A stretch of DNA of 64,000 nt. Source: Orobanche coerulescens (Eukaryota > Streptophyta > Magnoliopsida > Lamiales > Orobanchaceae). Where the stretch lies: the NCBI GenBank assembly GCA_033398695.1, contig CM065801.1, forward strand, positions 8,308,001-8,372,000, read 5' to 3'. Shown here piece by piece: positions 45,595 to 55,299 of this stretch (the stretch's first letter is position 1; every line of letters begins with the position of its first letter). The position numbers were made by a program, and so were the translations under genes. The notes under the pieces were generated by a model. It worked only from the letters and a program-made list of their open reading frames with translations, ran no database searches and was not told where the DNA came from.

Positions 45595-48032
45595 GGTTGT
45601 AATTCAGTAATTATCATTCAGTATTTATCATTGAGTAATTGATACTCAGTAATTTTCACTCATTATTAATCAATTGTCACTCAGATTCAGTCATGGTATT
45701 CATCATTCAGAGTAATTGTATCGTATATCAATCGTCATTCATCACTAATCGGATTGGAGTTTCGTGCCGCGTTTATCATCATTGTCATTTCTTTGCGAGC
45801 TGTGCGTGAGGAGTAGCGCACGCTACATAATCCTTTTAGCGTACGCTAATTGGGTATAGGTAGCGCACGCTACCACTCAGCTTTAGCGCACGCTAAGGTT
45901 GTCCTGGCTGCAGTCCAGAAGGTACTGGACTGCAGGTGAGATTATTTGTAGCGCACGCTACGAGTGGTAAGTAGCGCGCGCTAACGGGTTGTAGTAGCGC
46001 ACGCTATATGTGTGGAGTAGCGCGCTAGGGACGGATCGGGTTGAGTACGGTGGCTCTTTGATCGCACTGGATTATTTCATAGCGCACGCTATGTGTTGTT
46101 GTTAGCGTACGCAACCGATATATTAGCGCACGCTAAACTATGGTTGTAGCGCACGCTATCGAGTCGAATCGAGGGCGACAGTTTTACGGACTCGATGCGG
46201 GCATCAATATTTTGTTAGCGCACGCTAATAATGGATCTTAGCGCACGCTAGTAGTATGGTCGTAGCGCCCGTTACAAAAGGTACGTAGCGCGCGCTACCG
46301 TGTTCGGACAGTGGGTACTGGAATACCCAAATTTCCCGTTAGCGCACGCTACGCATTAGGGCTAGCGCACGCTAACACAGGATCGACTATAAATTGGACA
46401 GTTTAGTCAGAGTTCGTCATTTATCATCCTAATCTCTTTCTCTCGTCGGTTCTTGGCGATTTGGGCGATTTTGAGGGTATTCTTCAAGGTGTAATCATCA
46501 ATCATCATCTTCAAGTCTTTGAGTTGGATTATCATCACTTCATCATCTCCAATACATATAATCAAAGGTATTAATTTCTTGGATCTTGGATTTGGATTTT
46601 TGAGTTTTCCTTCCGATTTCTTCGTGTAAGCTTGGATTATCATCGGAATATGTTAGATATGGATTATCTACCTTGGATAAATATATTCCTACGGATTTAA
46701 TGGTTATTTTCGGAACTATTTCAAGAACCCTTGGGGTTGACTTTGGTTAATTGGGGATTTTCCGATTGATGTTGTTGTAACCATGAATTATGGATTCCTA
46801 ATGGATTATTGATGTCATTGAAGTGTTTTGTTAGTTCGAAATACTCATTTTGGTTTGGTTTCGACATATTCGGATTGGATAATTCCAAGTTGTGTGGTTG
46901 GTTATGTATTCGTTGGAATGCCTTATGAGTTTGATTATCGTTGTTTCGACTTGGGTTAGTCGTGTTTTGTTACTTGATGCGTGTATTGAGCGATTGTTGG
47001 TAATTATTGTTATTCAAGGTTGTTCGAGCGATCGGTATCTTGGTTAGGGCGTTGTTCGTGGACGGACATTCTTCATCGGTATTGTGTAAGTTAATTCTTA
47101 CTCGGTTAAAAGGATATTCATTCCTTTTGTCGTTGTTCATTCATAATCATAACTCATTCATCATTGTATTAATCGTATCAAAACTTCGTCATTGTCAATT
47201 AATCACCTCCATAAGGAACGACGGTTCGATCATTTCATTGAGCTATCATTCATTTCACCATCATTGATCTTGGTGAGTCATTATTCATTTTCATTGTCAC
47301 TTTTGTCATATTGTGGCATTCGGGTCATCTTGGCGTGCAGTTGGTATGTGTAGGATTTTCATGTCGGGCACATTATAGTCGTGTGTTGGTTGGTGGCCTC
47401 ACATTGGACTGTGAACACGAGTCGATTGCTCGTGAGACTGATTAGGTACAAGACCACGCGTGTTTGATCGTTGGTGGCTTGTGCACGGACACATTTCCAT
47501 CCCGGACGTAGTGTGGCGCCATTCCTTTGAGCCGTACTGGTAGTTGATTCATATAGCATGTTTGATTGCGTATGTTTCAACAGAATAATTCATAATTTCA
47601 GATATATCATGATTGTGTATTTTCAACCCTTGAGGATTGTTGTTACGTATGGCGGCCCGTTGGGATATTGTTTTTAGTCATGGCAAGGCTAAAGCACGGG
47701 AGAGCACGGTGATGGCGAGGAGTCCCAGTGATACTAGTAGGGGCCCGATCATTCATTGAGTCATTTATTGATCATTTATGTTTCCTTTATTTATTCATTG
47801 CAGACATTCCGTTTGAATGCTCATTTCATTCGATGTTGTGTATTTTATCGTCACATAAAATACACATGTATTCTATTTTATCACAGGTGTGTTGTATAAA
47901 ACTCCTCGTCGGAGTAATTGATGTTGTAATGTGGTTCGGTACTACATTTACTGTAATTCATTCATTTTCATTACTTTGGTGGGTCCCAGTCGGGGTCCAC
48001 GACCGTAATATCCGCCTAGTTTGGGGTGTTAC
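45595..48032 (+). repeat. Element W 5' LTR
   Basis: 2,438 bp starting TGTAATACCCGG. It has the largest palindrome array (45812-46372), a TATA box CTATAAATT (about 46388) and many TCATTCATT-type short repeats further on. The last base of the usual TTACA end seems lost (TTACGAG where TTACAGAG is expected). Confidence 0.93.
45812..46372. promoter_or_regulatory. Palindrome array upstream of the W TATA box
   Basis: About 18 copies of TAGCGCACGCTA and variants (TAGCGTACGCTA, TAGCGCGCGCTA), often paired about 23 bp apart. They span 560 bp and end about 16 bp before CTATAAATT. The 3' LTR repeats the array at 52568-53130. Confidence 0.88.
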
Positions 48033-48035
48033 GAG

Positions 48036-48050
48036 TTGGTATCGAGCGTG
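48036..48050 (+). other. Element W primer-binding site (initiator tRNA-Met)
   Basis: TTGGTATCGAGCG, where the canonical sequence is TTGGTATCAGAGC. CAG appears as CG, as in element Z. Confidence 0.78.
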
Positions 48051-48563
48051 GTTTTGAATACTACCCTCCAAGTCATGTCTCATTTGAAATCATCGTCATC
48101 GGACTAGTATCATTGGACTTTCGCGTCACGTGTGACTGTGCAAATGCCGAGCCAATCGACTCGAAGAAGCTGTAAGATTTCTAACGCCATGGTATAATTT
48201 ACGGCAATAGTCATTCATTCATCATTCATCATTTAACAATCCTCAAATATCATCATTCATTATGATCGCACGATCATATTAACTCATCAATCACTCAATT
48301 CATTTCATTACTCAGTTAATAATCAGGACGATCATGTTAACTCGTTAATTACTCAATTCATTTCATTACTCAGTTGTCAATCTGGATGATCATATTATCA
48401 ATCTTGTTAAGTTATTCAAGATAATCATTTCAAGAATTTCATCAGATAATCATGTAACTTCAGTAAATCATTCATATAATCACTAAGTTAGAGCATGTAT
48501 ACTCATTTTCATCATCTCATGACATAATCATAACGTGCTAATCATGCGGGAAATATAATCATT
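48051..48563. other. Element W leader
   Basis: About 500 bp without a gene. It is rich in ATCATTCAT-type short repeats and includes CTCATTTCATTACTCAGTT-like units. Parts of it recur at 51230-51450. Confidence 0.6.
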
Positions 48564-49391
48564 ATGCGACCTTCCTACTTCAGTATGGAGAGAGCTATCA
48601 GGGGATGCACGGGGAGAGGCCGCGGTGCGGACCGAAACCCGGGGAATAATCACTCGCTGTCAGGAAATCGTACCCAGGACTCGGCTCGACCAGAAGATGT
48701 TCGGGTTGATCCACTCACTTTTATGCAGGCCATGATGACCCATGTGCAGTTGCTCAATCATCATTGCGCCACTCTGACCGGATTAATCGAGAGAACTCTC
48801 CCGTATGAGATGGCTACTAAGGAAAGTGCTGAACAACAACCTTCATCTTTCAGCAAGAAATCAACGAAGCGTAATCGGTCCGAAGGCGGTTGGTCAACCT
48901 CCAAGAAACCTCGTGCGGGTCCTACCATTTCTGAGCGTCCTCCTACGACACCTAATCTTGCGGGATCTCAGTCCCGAGCAGCCAGTTCGGCCATCATCTG
49001 TTTCAACTGTGGGGCGCCGGGCCATTTCAGTACTAGGTGTACGACGCCGTCTATCACATGTCATAATTGTGGGAATTTTGGGCATAAGGCCCGTTTTTGC
49101 CGAAAGAACTCCAAGTCGGCTCCGGTGGCATCTCAGGCCCCGAAGCAACCAGCGTTTCAGAATCAGACTCCTTTGTCAACGTCGTTTAAGACAATGGAAG
49201 CAAATAGAGTGGGAGCTCGTATTTATCAGACGGGAGCGTCCGGTTCGGGGCAGCGGTCCCGGATTCATGTGATGAAGAGGATCGGCGACCGGTGGCCCGA
49301 ACGATCTCGGTATACTCGTAATTTTATTTCAACCCGTGTGTACCTTTTGATATTGGTGCACCGCATTCATTCATTTTCAAGTCATGATTGA
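48564..49391 (+). CDS. Element W mini-gag with two zinc knuckles
   Basis: An open frame of 275 codons; the start could be 48564 or the in-frame ATG at 48585 (MERAIRGCTGRGRGAD). An RG-rich opening leads to FMQAMMTHVQLLNHH, then a basic, serine-rich linker, then two CCHC knuckles, CFNCGAPGHFSTRC and CHNCGNFGHKARFC (about residues 150-190). The usual large gag core present in Y and Z is missing, so this is a shortened nucleic-acid-binding gag. The frame then runs into degraded protease sequence (an MEANRVGARIYQ linker, then fragments). It may package its own RNA in particles made by a relative. Confidence 0.8.
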   Translation: MRPSYFSMERAIRGCTGRGRGADRNPGNNHSLSGNRTQDSARPEDVRVDPLTFMQAMMTHVQLLNHHCATLTGLIERTLPYEMATKESAEQQPSSFSKKSTKRNRSEGGWSTSKKPRAGPTISERPPTTPNLAGSQSRAASSAIICFNCGAPGHFSTRCTTPSITCHNCGNFGHKARFCRKNSKSAPVASQAPKQPAFQNQTPLSTSFKTMEANRVGARIYQTGASGSGQRSRIHVMKRIGDRWPERSRYTRNFISTRVYLLILVHRIHSFSSHD

Positions 49392-49720
49392 ATAAACTTA
49401 ATTTGGATAGTCCTATTGCTTGTGGAGCTCATACGTTCGGTGTACCTGTCGTTAGTTGATTTTCGGATTTCTTGCCAAGGTTAGCTTAATGTCCGCAATT
49501 GGTCTGTGGACCTTATCGTGGTGAATTTATCTAAGGACGATGTAATATTGAGTGTTAATTAGATGGATTGTCATGATGCCGTTCTCAATGTTCGTAGCGC
49601 ATGGTCACTATCATTTTCGTCGTTGGTCGTCGAATGTGTACTTGGAGGTAATCCCCGTTGTCCCAGAAGGATTACTATTATGATGGAAGCAGAGAAATTC
49701 CGCAAGCGAGTTGTTCAGTC
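49320..49720 (+). pseudogene. Element W protease remnant
   Basis: The frame after gag has a piece resembling the retropepsin active-site region near 49345-49385 (a D-I-GA-P-HSFIF pattern instead of D-S/T-GA-T/S-HSFIS), then several stops. Further on, LVCGPYRGEFI and similar scraps are weak. Function is lost. Confidence 0.5.
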
Positions 49721-49721
49721 A

Positions 49722-50130
49722 TTCATTGTATCATTTTCATCGATTGGCCTTTCTAAGGCAATCGAGCTATTTAATCATTCATTGTATCATTTTCATCGAT
49801 TGGCCTTTCTAAGGCAATCGAGCTATTTAATCATTCATTGTATCATTTTCATCGATTGGCCTTTCTAAGGCAATCGAGTTATTCAATCATTTATTGTATC
49901 ATTTTCATCGATTGGCCTTTCTAAGGCAATCGAGCTATTCAATCATTCATTGTATCATTTTCATCGATTGGCCTTTCTAAGGCAATCGAGTTATTCAATC
50001 ATACATTGCATCATTTTCATCGATTGGCATTTCTAAGGCAATCGAGATGTTCAATCATTCATTGTATCACTTTTTATCGATTGACCATTCTCGGGCAATC
50101 GAAATGTTCAATCATTCGTGGTATCATTGT
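49722..50130. repeat. 56-bp minisatellite with hairpin in each unit
   Basis: About 7.5 tandem copies of a 56-bp unit: AATCATTCATTGTATCATTT, then TCATCGATTGGCCTTTC, then TAAGGCAATCGAGCTATTT. The first five are nearly identical and the last two to three drift. Within each unit, TCGATTG and CAATCGA pair with CCTT/AAGG inside (one bulged G), so each unit could form a 26-nt hairpin. It lies between the protease and RT remnants. Confidence 0.92.
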
Positions 50131-50174
50131 CATCGTTTGACGGTGTATTCCAGACGAGTTATCTGGTTGCTTTC

Positions 50175-50960
50175 TCATAGAGTAGTGGAATTCAGGAGTG
50201 AGTTGGAGCCGGTACGTCCCCATTATCGAAGACACCGTATCGGATGGCCCCGACCAAATGCAGGAGTTGAAGATTCAACTTGAGGATTAGTTCGAGAAAG
50301 GTTATCTCCGACCGAGTGTGTCCCCGTGGGGAGCACCAGTGTTATCTGTCAAGGAGAGGTATGGTTCGTTCGTGTGTGTATTATTATCAGGAGTTGAACA
50401 GGGTGAGGATCAAGATTAGTATCCTCTATCCCGTATCGACGATCTTTTGGATCAACTTCTGGGAACTTGATATTTTCCAAGATCGACTTAAGATCTGGAT
50501 ATCATCAGTTGCGAATTCGAGAGTCGGATATCACGAGGATGGCTTTTCGAACACGCTATGGTCGTTATGAGTTTGCGGTTATGCCGGTTGGGTTGATTAT
50601 TGCACCTGCGGTATTCATGGAGTTAATGAATCAGGTTTTCATCGACTTTTGGATCAGTTTTGTTGTTGTCTTCATCGATGACATTTTGATTATTCTCGTA
50701 TTTGGGAGGAACACGAGGTTCATTTTCATCGGGTTTAGACGTGTTAAGACGAGAGCAACTTTATGGGAAGTTTTCCAAAGGTGAGTCTTTGGATGTCCAG
50801 TGACTTTTCTCGGACTGTAATTTCATCGGATGGAGTGCGTGTTGATCCTCGAAGACGAAGGCTATCCAAGATTGGTCACCTCAGAAGAATGTTAAGCAAA
50901 TCAGCTTTCTCGGATTAGCCGGCTATTATCGGCGGTTTGTGGAAGGATTTTCTAAAAATT
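50175..50960 (+). pseudogene. Element W reverse transcriptase fragment
   Basis: Pieces in several frames show the RT fold: LEPVRPHYR (mutated), [19 protein letters not shown] sequence near 50305-50345, then [34 protein letters not shown] and the active site [10 protein letters not shown] (50670-50700). The normal NAPAVFM stretch has changed to IIAPAVFME. The next part should lead into RNase H and is visible as SSDGVRVDP and [15 protein letters not shown] fragments near 50820-50955, after which the sequence turns into short repeats. It is dead. Confidence 0.83.
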
Positions 50961-51220
50961 GTTCATCAATTCATTCATCACTCGATTAACCTCATTGTTC
51001 AATTAATTCATTCATCACTCGATCGATCTCATTGTTGATCAATTCATTCATCATTGATCGATCTCATTGTTGATCAATTCAATCATCACTCATCGATCTC
51101 ATTGTTCATCAATTCATTCATCACTCAGTTAATCTCATTGTTCAATTAATTCATTCATCACGGAGTCAATCTCATTGTTCGATTAATTTATTAACCATCC
51201 AGTCCATCTCACGGTTCAGT
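50960..51220. repeat. Short tandem repeats replacing RNase H-integrase
   Basis: Six to seven degenerate units of about 36-40 bp, TTCATCAATTCATTCATCAC followed by TCGATCGATCTCATTGTT. The remainder of RNase H and all of integrase are absent. Confidence 0.85.
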
Positions 51221-52325
51221 TGCTGATCTTGTGAATCAAATTTTTCAATCTTGTGAACTTGTTCAAGGTAATCATTTCAGGAATTTCATCATATAGGCTT
51301 GTCACCTCACTTGATTTTTCATGCGATCTTCTCATATTACGGCGTCATGTCGACGATCGTTTTATTGCATTATTAATGCATCCATTTTGTTCGAGCATGT
51401 ATGCTCATTGTTATCATTCCATCTCGTAATCATAGTGCAATCTTCATACGAGATCTGTAATTATCACGTGACTTTCCTGCCTCGGTATGGAAGGAGTTCA
51501 GAGGGACATCGGACTCCGACGTCCAAGAGATCGTTTCTAGTCGTATTCATGCTGGGAGAGCATCTTCATCTCAGACGACGAGTTCGACCGTTGTTTGCTT
51601 AAACAGTGATACAACAGGACATTCATCACCGGTGTTGAGCAAGTTAATTCTTGCTCACTAATAGGATAATCATTCATTTCATCGTCGTTCAATTGTTCGC
51701 ATAGGTCATTCATCATATATCAATCACGTTAAGACTTATATTTATCAACCAATCATTCACTTCACGGGGAACAATGGTTCCAATAATTTCATTTGAGTTA
51801 TCACTCATTTCGTTATTAGTTCACCTCGGCGAGTTATTCTTGATCCTTGTCGGATATCTAATCATTTATCATTCATCTTAGTCACTCTCGTTTTGGTAAC
51901 CTTTCGGGGTCATATTAGCGGTGAGTTCAGGTTTGGGTCTTCGTCGAATCGTTGGGATCGAGGAGATCGATGGTATGGAGGATATCGATGTTGGGTACAT
52001 TTGATATATAGCCTTGTCTTTCAGATGACTATATAACTCAATCCGTATTAATGTGTCATGGTTGTGGATCATTTATTGTTGATCTATCTTATAATGATCG
52101 TATTTGAGAATCTTGAGATTTTGAGATCGTTTGATGCATTCCTTTTGGTGTCATACCGAGACTTCGTGATATTTTTGGGAAATCGTTCATTGTGATCCGA
52201 GACGTCAAGACTTGGGGACTTGGGCGTGCGATTGATTTGGTCCCGAGAACTATTTGGACATTATTGTTTGCAGATCGTGATGGATAGTTCATGTCCCGAG
52301 TTGTTTACTCTTAGTTTCGAGGACG
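51220..52325. other. Duplicated leader/LTR-like sequence in W
   Basis: No gene. Stretches such as CTTGTTCAAGGTAATCATTT (about 51255) and GAGCATGTATGCTCATTGTT (about 51391) resemble the W leader (48420-48515). The segment near 51640-51790 resembles the W LTR at about 47085-47240. It appears to be a patchwork copied from the element's own 5' end. Confidence 0.55.
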
Positions 52326-52345
52326 AAACTCTTTTAAGGGGTGTA
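52321..52345 (+). other. Element W polypurine tract
   Basis: GGACGAAACTCTTTTAAGGG lies 6 bp before the 3' LTR and matches the arrangement in X and Z. Confidence 0.75.
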
Positions 52346-54797
52346 TGTAATACCGGTTGTAATTCGAATTATCATTCAAGATTTATCATTCAAGAATTGA
52401 TACTCATTAATTTTCACTCATTATTAATCAATTGTCACTCGATTCAGTCATGGTATTCATCATTCGAGTAATTGTATCGTATATCAATCGTCATTCATCA
52501 CTAATCGGATTGGAGTTTCGGTACGCGTTTATCATCATTGTCATTTCGTTGCGAGTATGCGTGAGGAGTAGCGCACGCTACATAATCCTTTAGCGTCGCT
52601 AATTGGGTATAGGTAGCGCACGCTACCACTCAGCCTTTAGCGCACGCTAAGGTTGTCTGTTGCCGATCCAAGGTACCGGATCTAGGTGAGATTATTTGTA
52701 GCGCACGCTACGAGTGGTAAGTAGCGCGCGCTAACGGGTTGTAGTAGCGCACGCTATATGTGTGGAGTAGCGCGCTAGGGACGGATCAGGTTGAGTCCAG
52801 TGGCTACTGGACTGCACTGGATTATTTCATAGCGCACGCTATGTGTTGTTGTTAGCGTCCGCAACCGATATATTAGCGCACGCTAAACTATGGTTGTAGC
52901 GCACGCTATCGAGGTCAGATCAGAGGGCAGACAGTTTTCTGGACTCCAGTACTGGGCATCAATATTTCGTTAGCGCACGCTAATAATGGATCTTAGCGCA
53001 CGCTAGTAGTATGGTCGTAGCGCACGCTACCAAAAGGTATGTAGCGCGCGCTACCGTGTTCGGACGGTGGGTACTGGAATACCCAAATTTCCCGTTAGCG
53101 CACGCTACGCATTAGGGCTAGCGCACGCTAACCTGGACTGACTATAAATTGGACAGTTTAGTCAGAGTTCGTCATTTATCATCCTAATCTCTTTCTCTCG
53201 TCGGTTCTTGGCGATTTGGGCGATTTTGAGGGTATTCTTCAAGGTGTAATCATCAATCATCATCTTCAAGTCTTTGAGTTGGATTATCATCACTTCATCA
53301 TCTCGATACATCAAATCAAAGGTATTAATTTCTTGGATCTTGGATTTGGATTTTTGAGTTTTTCCTTCCGATTTCTTCGTGTAAGCTTGGATTATCATCG
53401 GAATATGTTAGATATGGATTATCTACCTTGGATAAATATATTCCTACGGATTTAATGGTTATTTTCGGAACTATTTCAAGAACCCTTGGGGTTGACTTTG
53501 GTTAATTGGGGATTTTCCGATTGATGTTGTTGTAACCATGAATTATGGATTCCTAATGGATTATTGATGTCATTGAAGTGTTTTGTTAGTTCGAAATACT
53601 CATTTTGGTTTGGTTTCGACATATTCGGGATTGGATAATTCCGAAGTTGTGTGGTTGGTTATGTATTCGTTGGAATGCCTTATGAGTTTGATTATCGTTG
53701 TTTCGACCGTTGGGTTAGTCGTGTTTTGTTACTTGATGCGTGTATTGAACGATTGTTGCTAATTATTGTTATTCAAGGTTGTTCGAGCGATCGGTATCTT
53801 GGTTAGGACGTTGTTCGTGGATGGACATTCTTCATCGGTATTGTGTAAGTTAATTCTTACTCGGTTAAAAGGATATTCATTCCTTTTGTCGTTGTTCATT
53901 CATAATCATAACTCATTCATCATTGTATTAATCGTATCAAAACTCGTCATGTCAATTAATCACCTCAGTCATAAGGAGCAGCGGTTAGATCATTTCATTG
54001 ATCTAACATTCATTTCACCATCATTCAATCTTGGTGAGTCATTATTCATTTTCATTGTCACTTTTGTCATATTGTGGCATTAGGGTCATCTTGGCATGCC
54101 GGTTGGTATGTGTAGGATTTTCATGTCGGGCACATTATAGTCGTGTGTTGGTTGGTGGCCTCACAATGATCGTGTGCACGAGTCGATTGCTCGTGAGGCG
54201 ATTAGGTACAAGACCACGCGTGTTTGATCGTTGGTGGCTTGTGCACGGACACATTTCCATCCCGGACGTAGTGTGGCGCCATTCCTTTGAGCCGTACTGA
54301 TAGTTGATTCATATAGCATGTTTTATTGCGTATGTTTCAACAGAATAATTCATAATTTCAGATATATCATGATTGTGTATTTTCAACCCTTGAGGATTGT
54401 TGTTGTAAATCGATTTCGTTGGGGATATTGTTTTTCGTGTCATGGCAAGGCTAAAGCACGGGAGAGCACGGTGACGGCGAGGAGTCAGTGATACTAGTAG
54501 GGGCCCCCTGCTGTTCATCATTTATTCATCATTTATGTTTCCTTTATTTATTCCATTGCAGACATTCCGTTTGAATGCTCATTTCATTCAGTGTTGTGTA
54601 TTTTATCGTCACATAAAATACACATGTATTCTATTTTATCCTGGGTGTGTTGTATAAAACTCCTCGTCGGAGTAATTGATGTTGTAATGTGGTTCGGTAC
54701 TACATTTACCTGTGTAATTCATTCATTTTCATTCGCCTGGTGGGTCCCAGTCGGGGGTCCACGGCACTGTAATATCCGCCTAGTTTGGGGTGTTACA
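52346..54797 (+). repeat. Element W 3' LTR
   Basis: 2,452 bp, ending GGGGTGTTACA. It is the partner of 45595-48032. Differences concentrate at CAG/CTG sites in both directions. Confidence 0.94.
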
Positions 54798-55091
54798 GTG
54801 CTTTGGATTGGTCAACTGATTGGGAAATTCATTTGCCATTGATTGAATTCACCTACAATAATAGTTGGCATGCTTCTATTAAGATGGCACCATTTGAAGC
54901 TTTGTACGGGAGAAGATGTCGATCACCCCTGTGCTGGGATGATTCTTCGGACTTGATCGGGACGGAACCGGAATTGATAGTTCAGACTCAAGAGAAGATA
55001 GCTTTGATTCGAGAGATACTGTTGACTGCCCAGAGTCGACAGAAGTCTTATGCAGACGTACGTCGTCGCCCTCTAGAGTTCGACGCTTTGA
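54798..55091 (+). pseudogene. Element Y integrase, last visible part
   Basis: The frame continues from 45594 with WEIHLPLIEFTYNNSWHASI, KMAPFEALYGRRCRSPLCW and QKSYADVRRRPLEFD. It then changes at about 55091 to X-LTR sequence and stops. The usual C-terminal integrase domain and chromodomain are missing. Confidence 0.9.
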
Positions 55092-55299
55092 TTTGAAAGT
55101 TTGTTTCAACCTGTTTTTAAAGCATTGGTATCAGGGTTAATTAACCAAGGAGGTTTGACGAAATTACCGAGGGTTAATTAATCGGGGGTCTTGAGCATGA
55201 TATGTCGAATGAGAGATTGTGCCTTTGATTGTATTGTGGTGCTATTCTGTGTATTGGGTCGAGGACCCTGTGAAATGTTGAGATGATTGATCTCGTGAT
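55092..55299 (+). repeat. Extra copy of X-LTR segment inside Y
   Basis: 208 bp matching 29980-30185 (206 bp), including its last five bases GTGAT, which are the Y target duplication. Only a few differences were seen (for example AAGCG versus AAGCA, ATCACC versus ATTACC). It has no reason to lie inside Y unless the locus was duplicated. Confidence 0.93.

Larger units (their letters stand above)
45595..54797 (+). mobile_element. Element W: degenerate, non-autonomous Tekay-like element
   Basis: The LTRs are 45595-48032 and 52346-54797 (about 2.44 kb). The TSD is GTGCT at 45590-45594 and 54798-54802. The internal part is 4.3 kb: a PBS, a small zinc-knuckle gag, protease scraps, a 56-bp minisatellite, an RT fragment, then short repeats and duplicated leader/LTR-like sequence instead of RNase H and integrase, then the polypurine tract. 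It cannot encode its own replication. Confidence 0.93.

Noticed and set aside
46407..46643. Lysine/isoleucine-rich frame at 46407-46643 and 53162-53398
   Set aside because: It is present in both W LTRs but lies antisense to the transcript leader with only composition bias. No start context or domain supports a gene.
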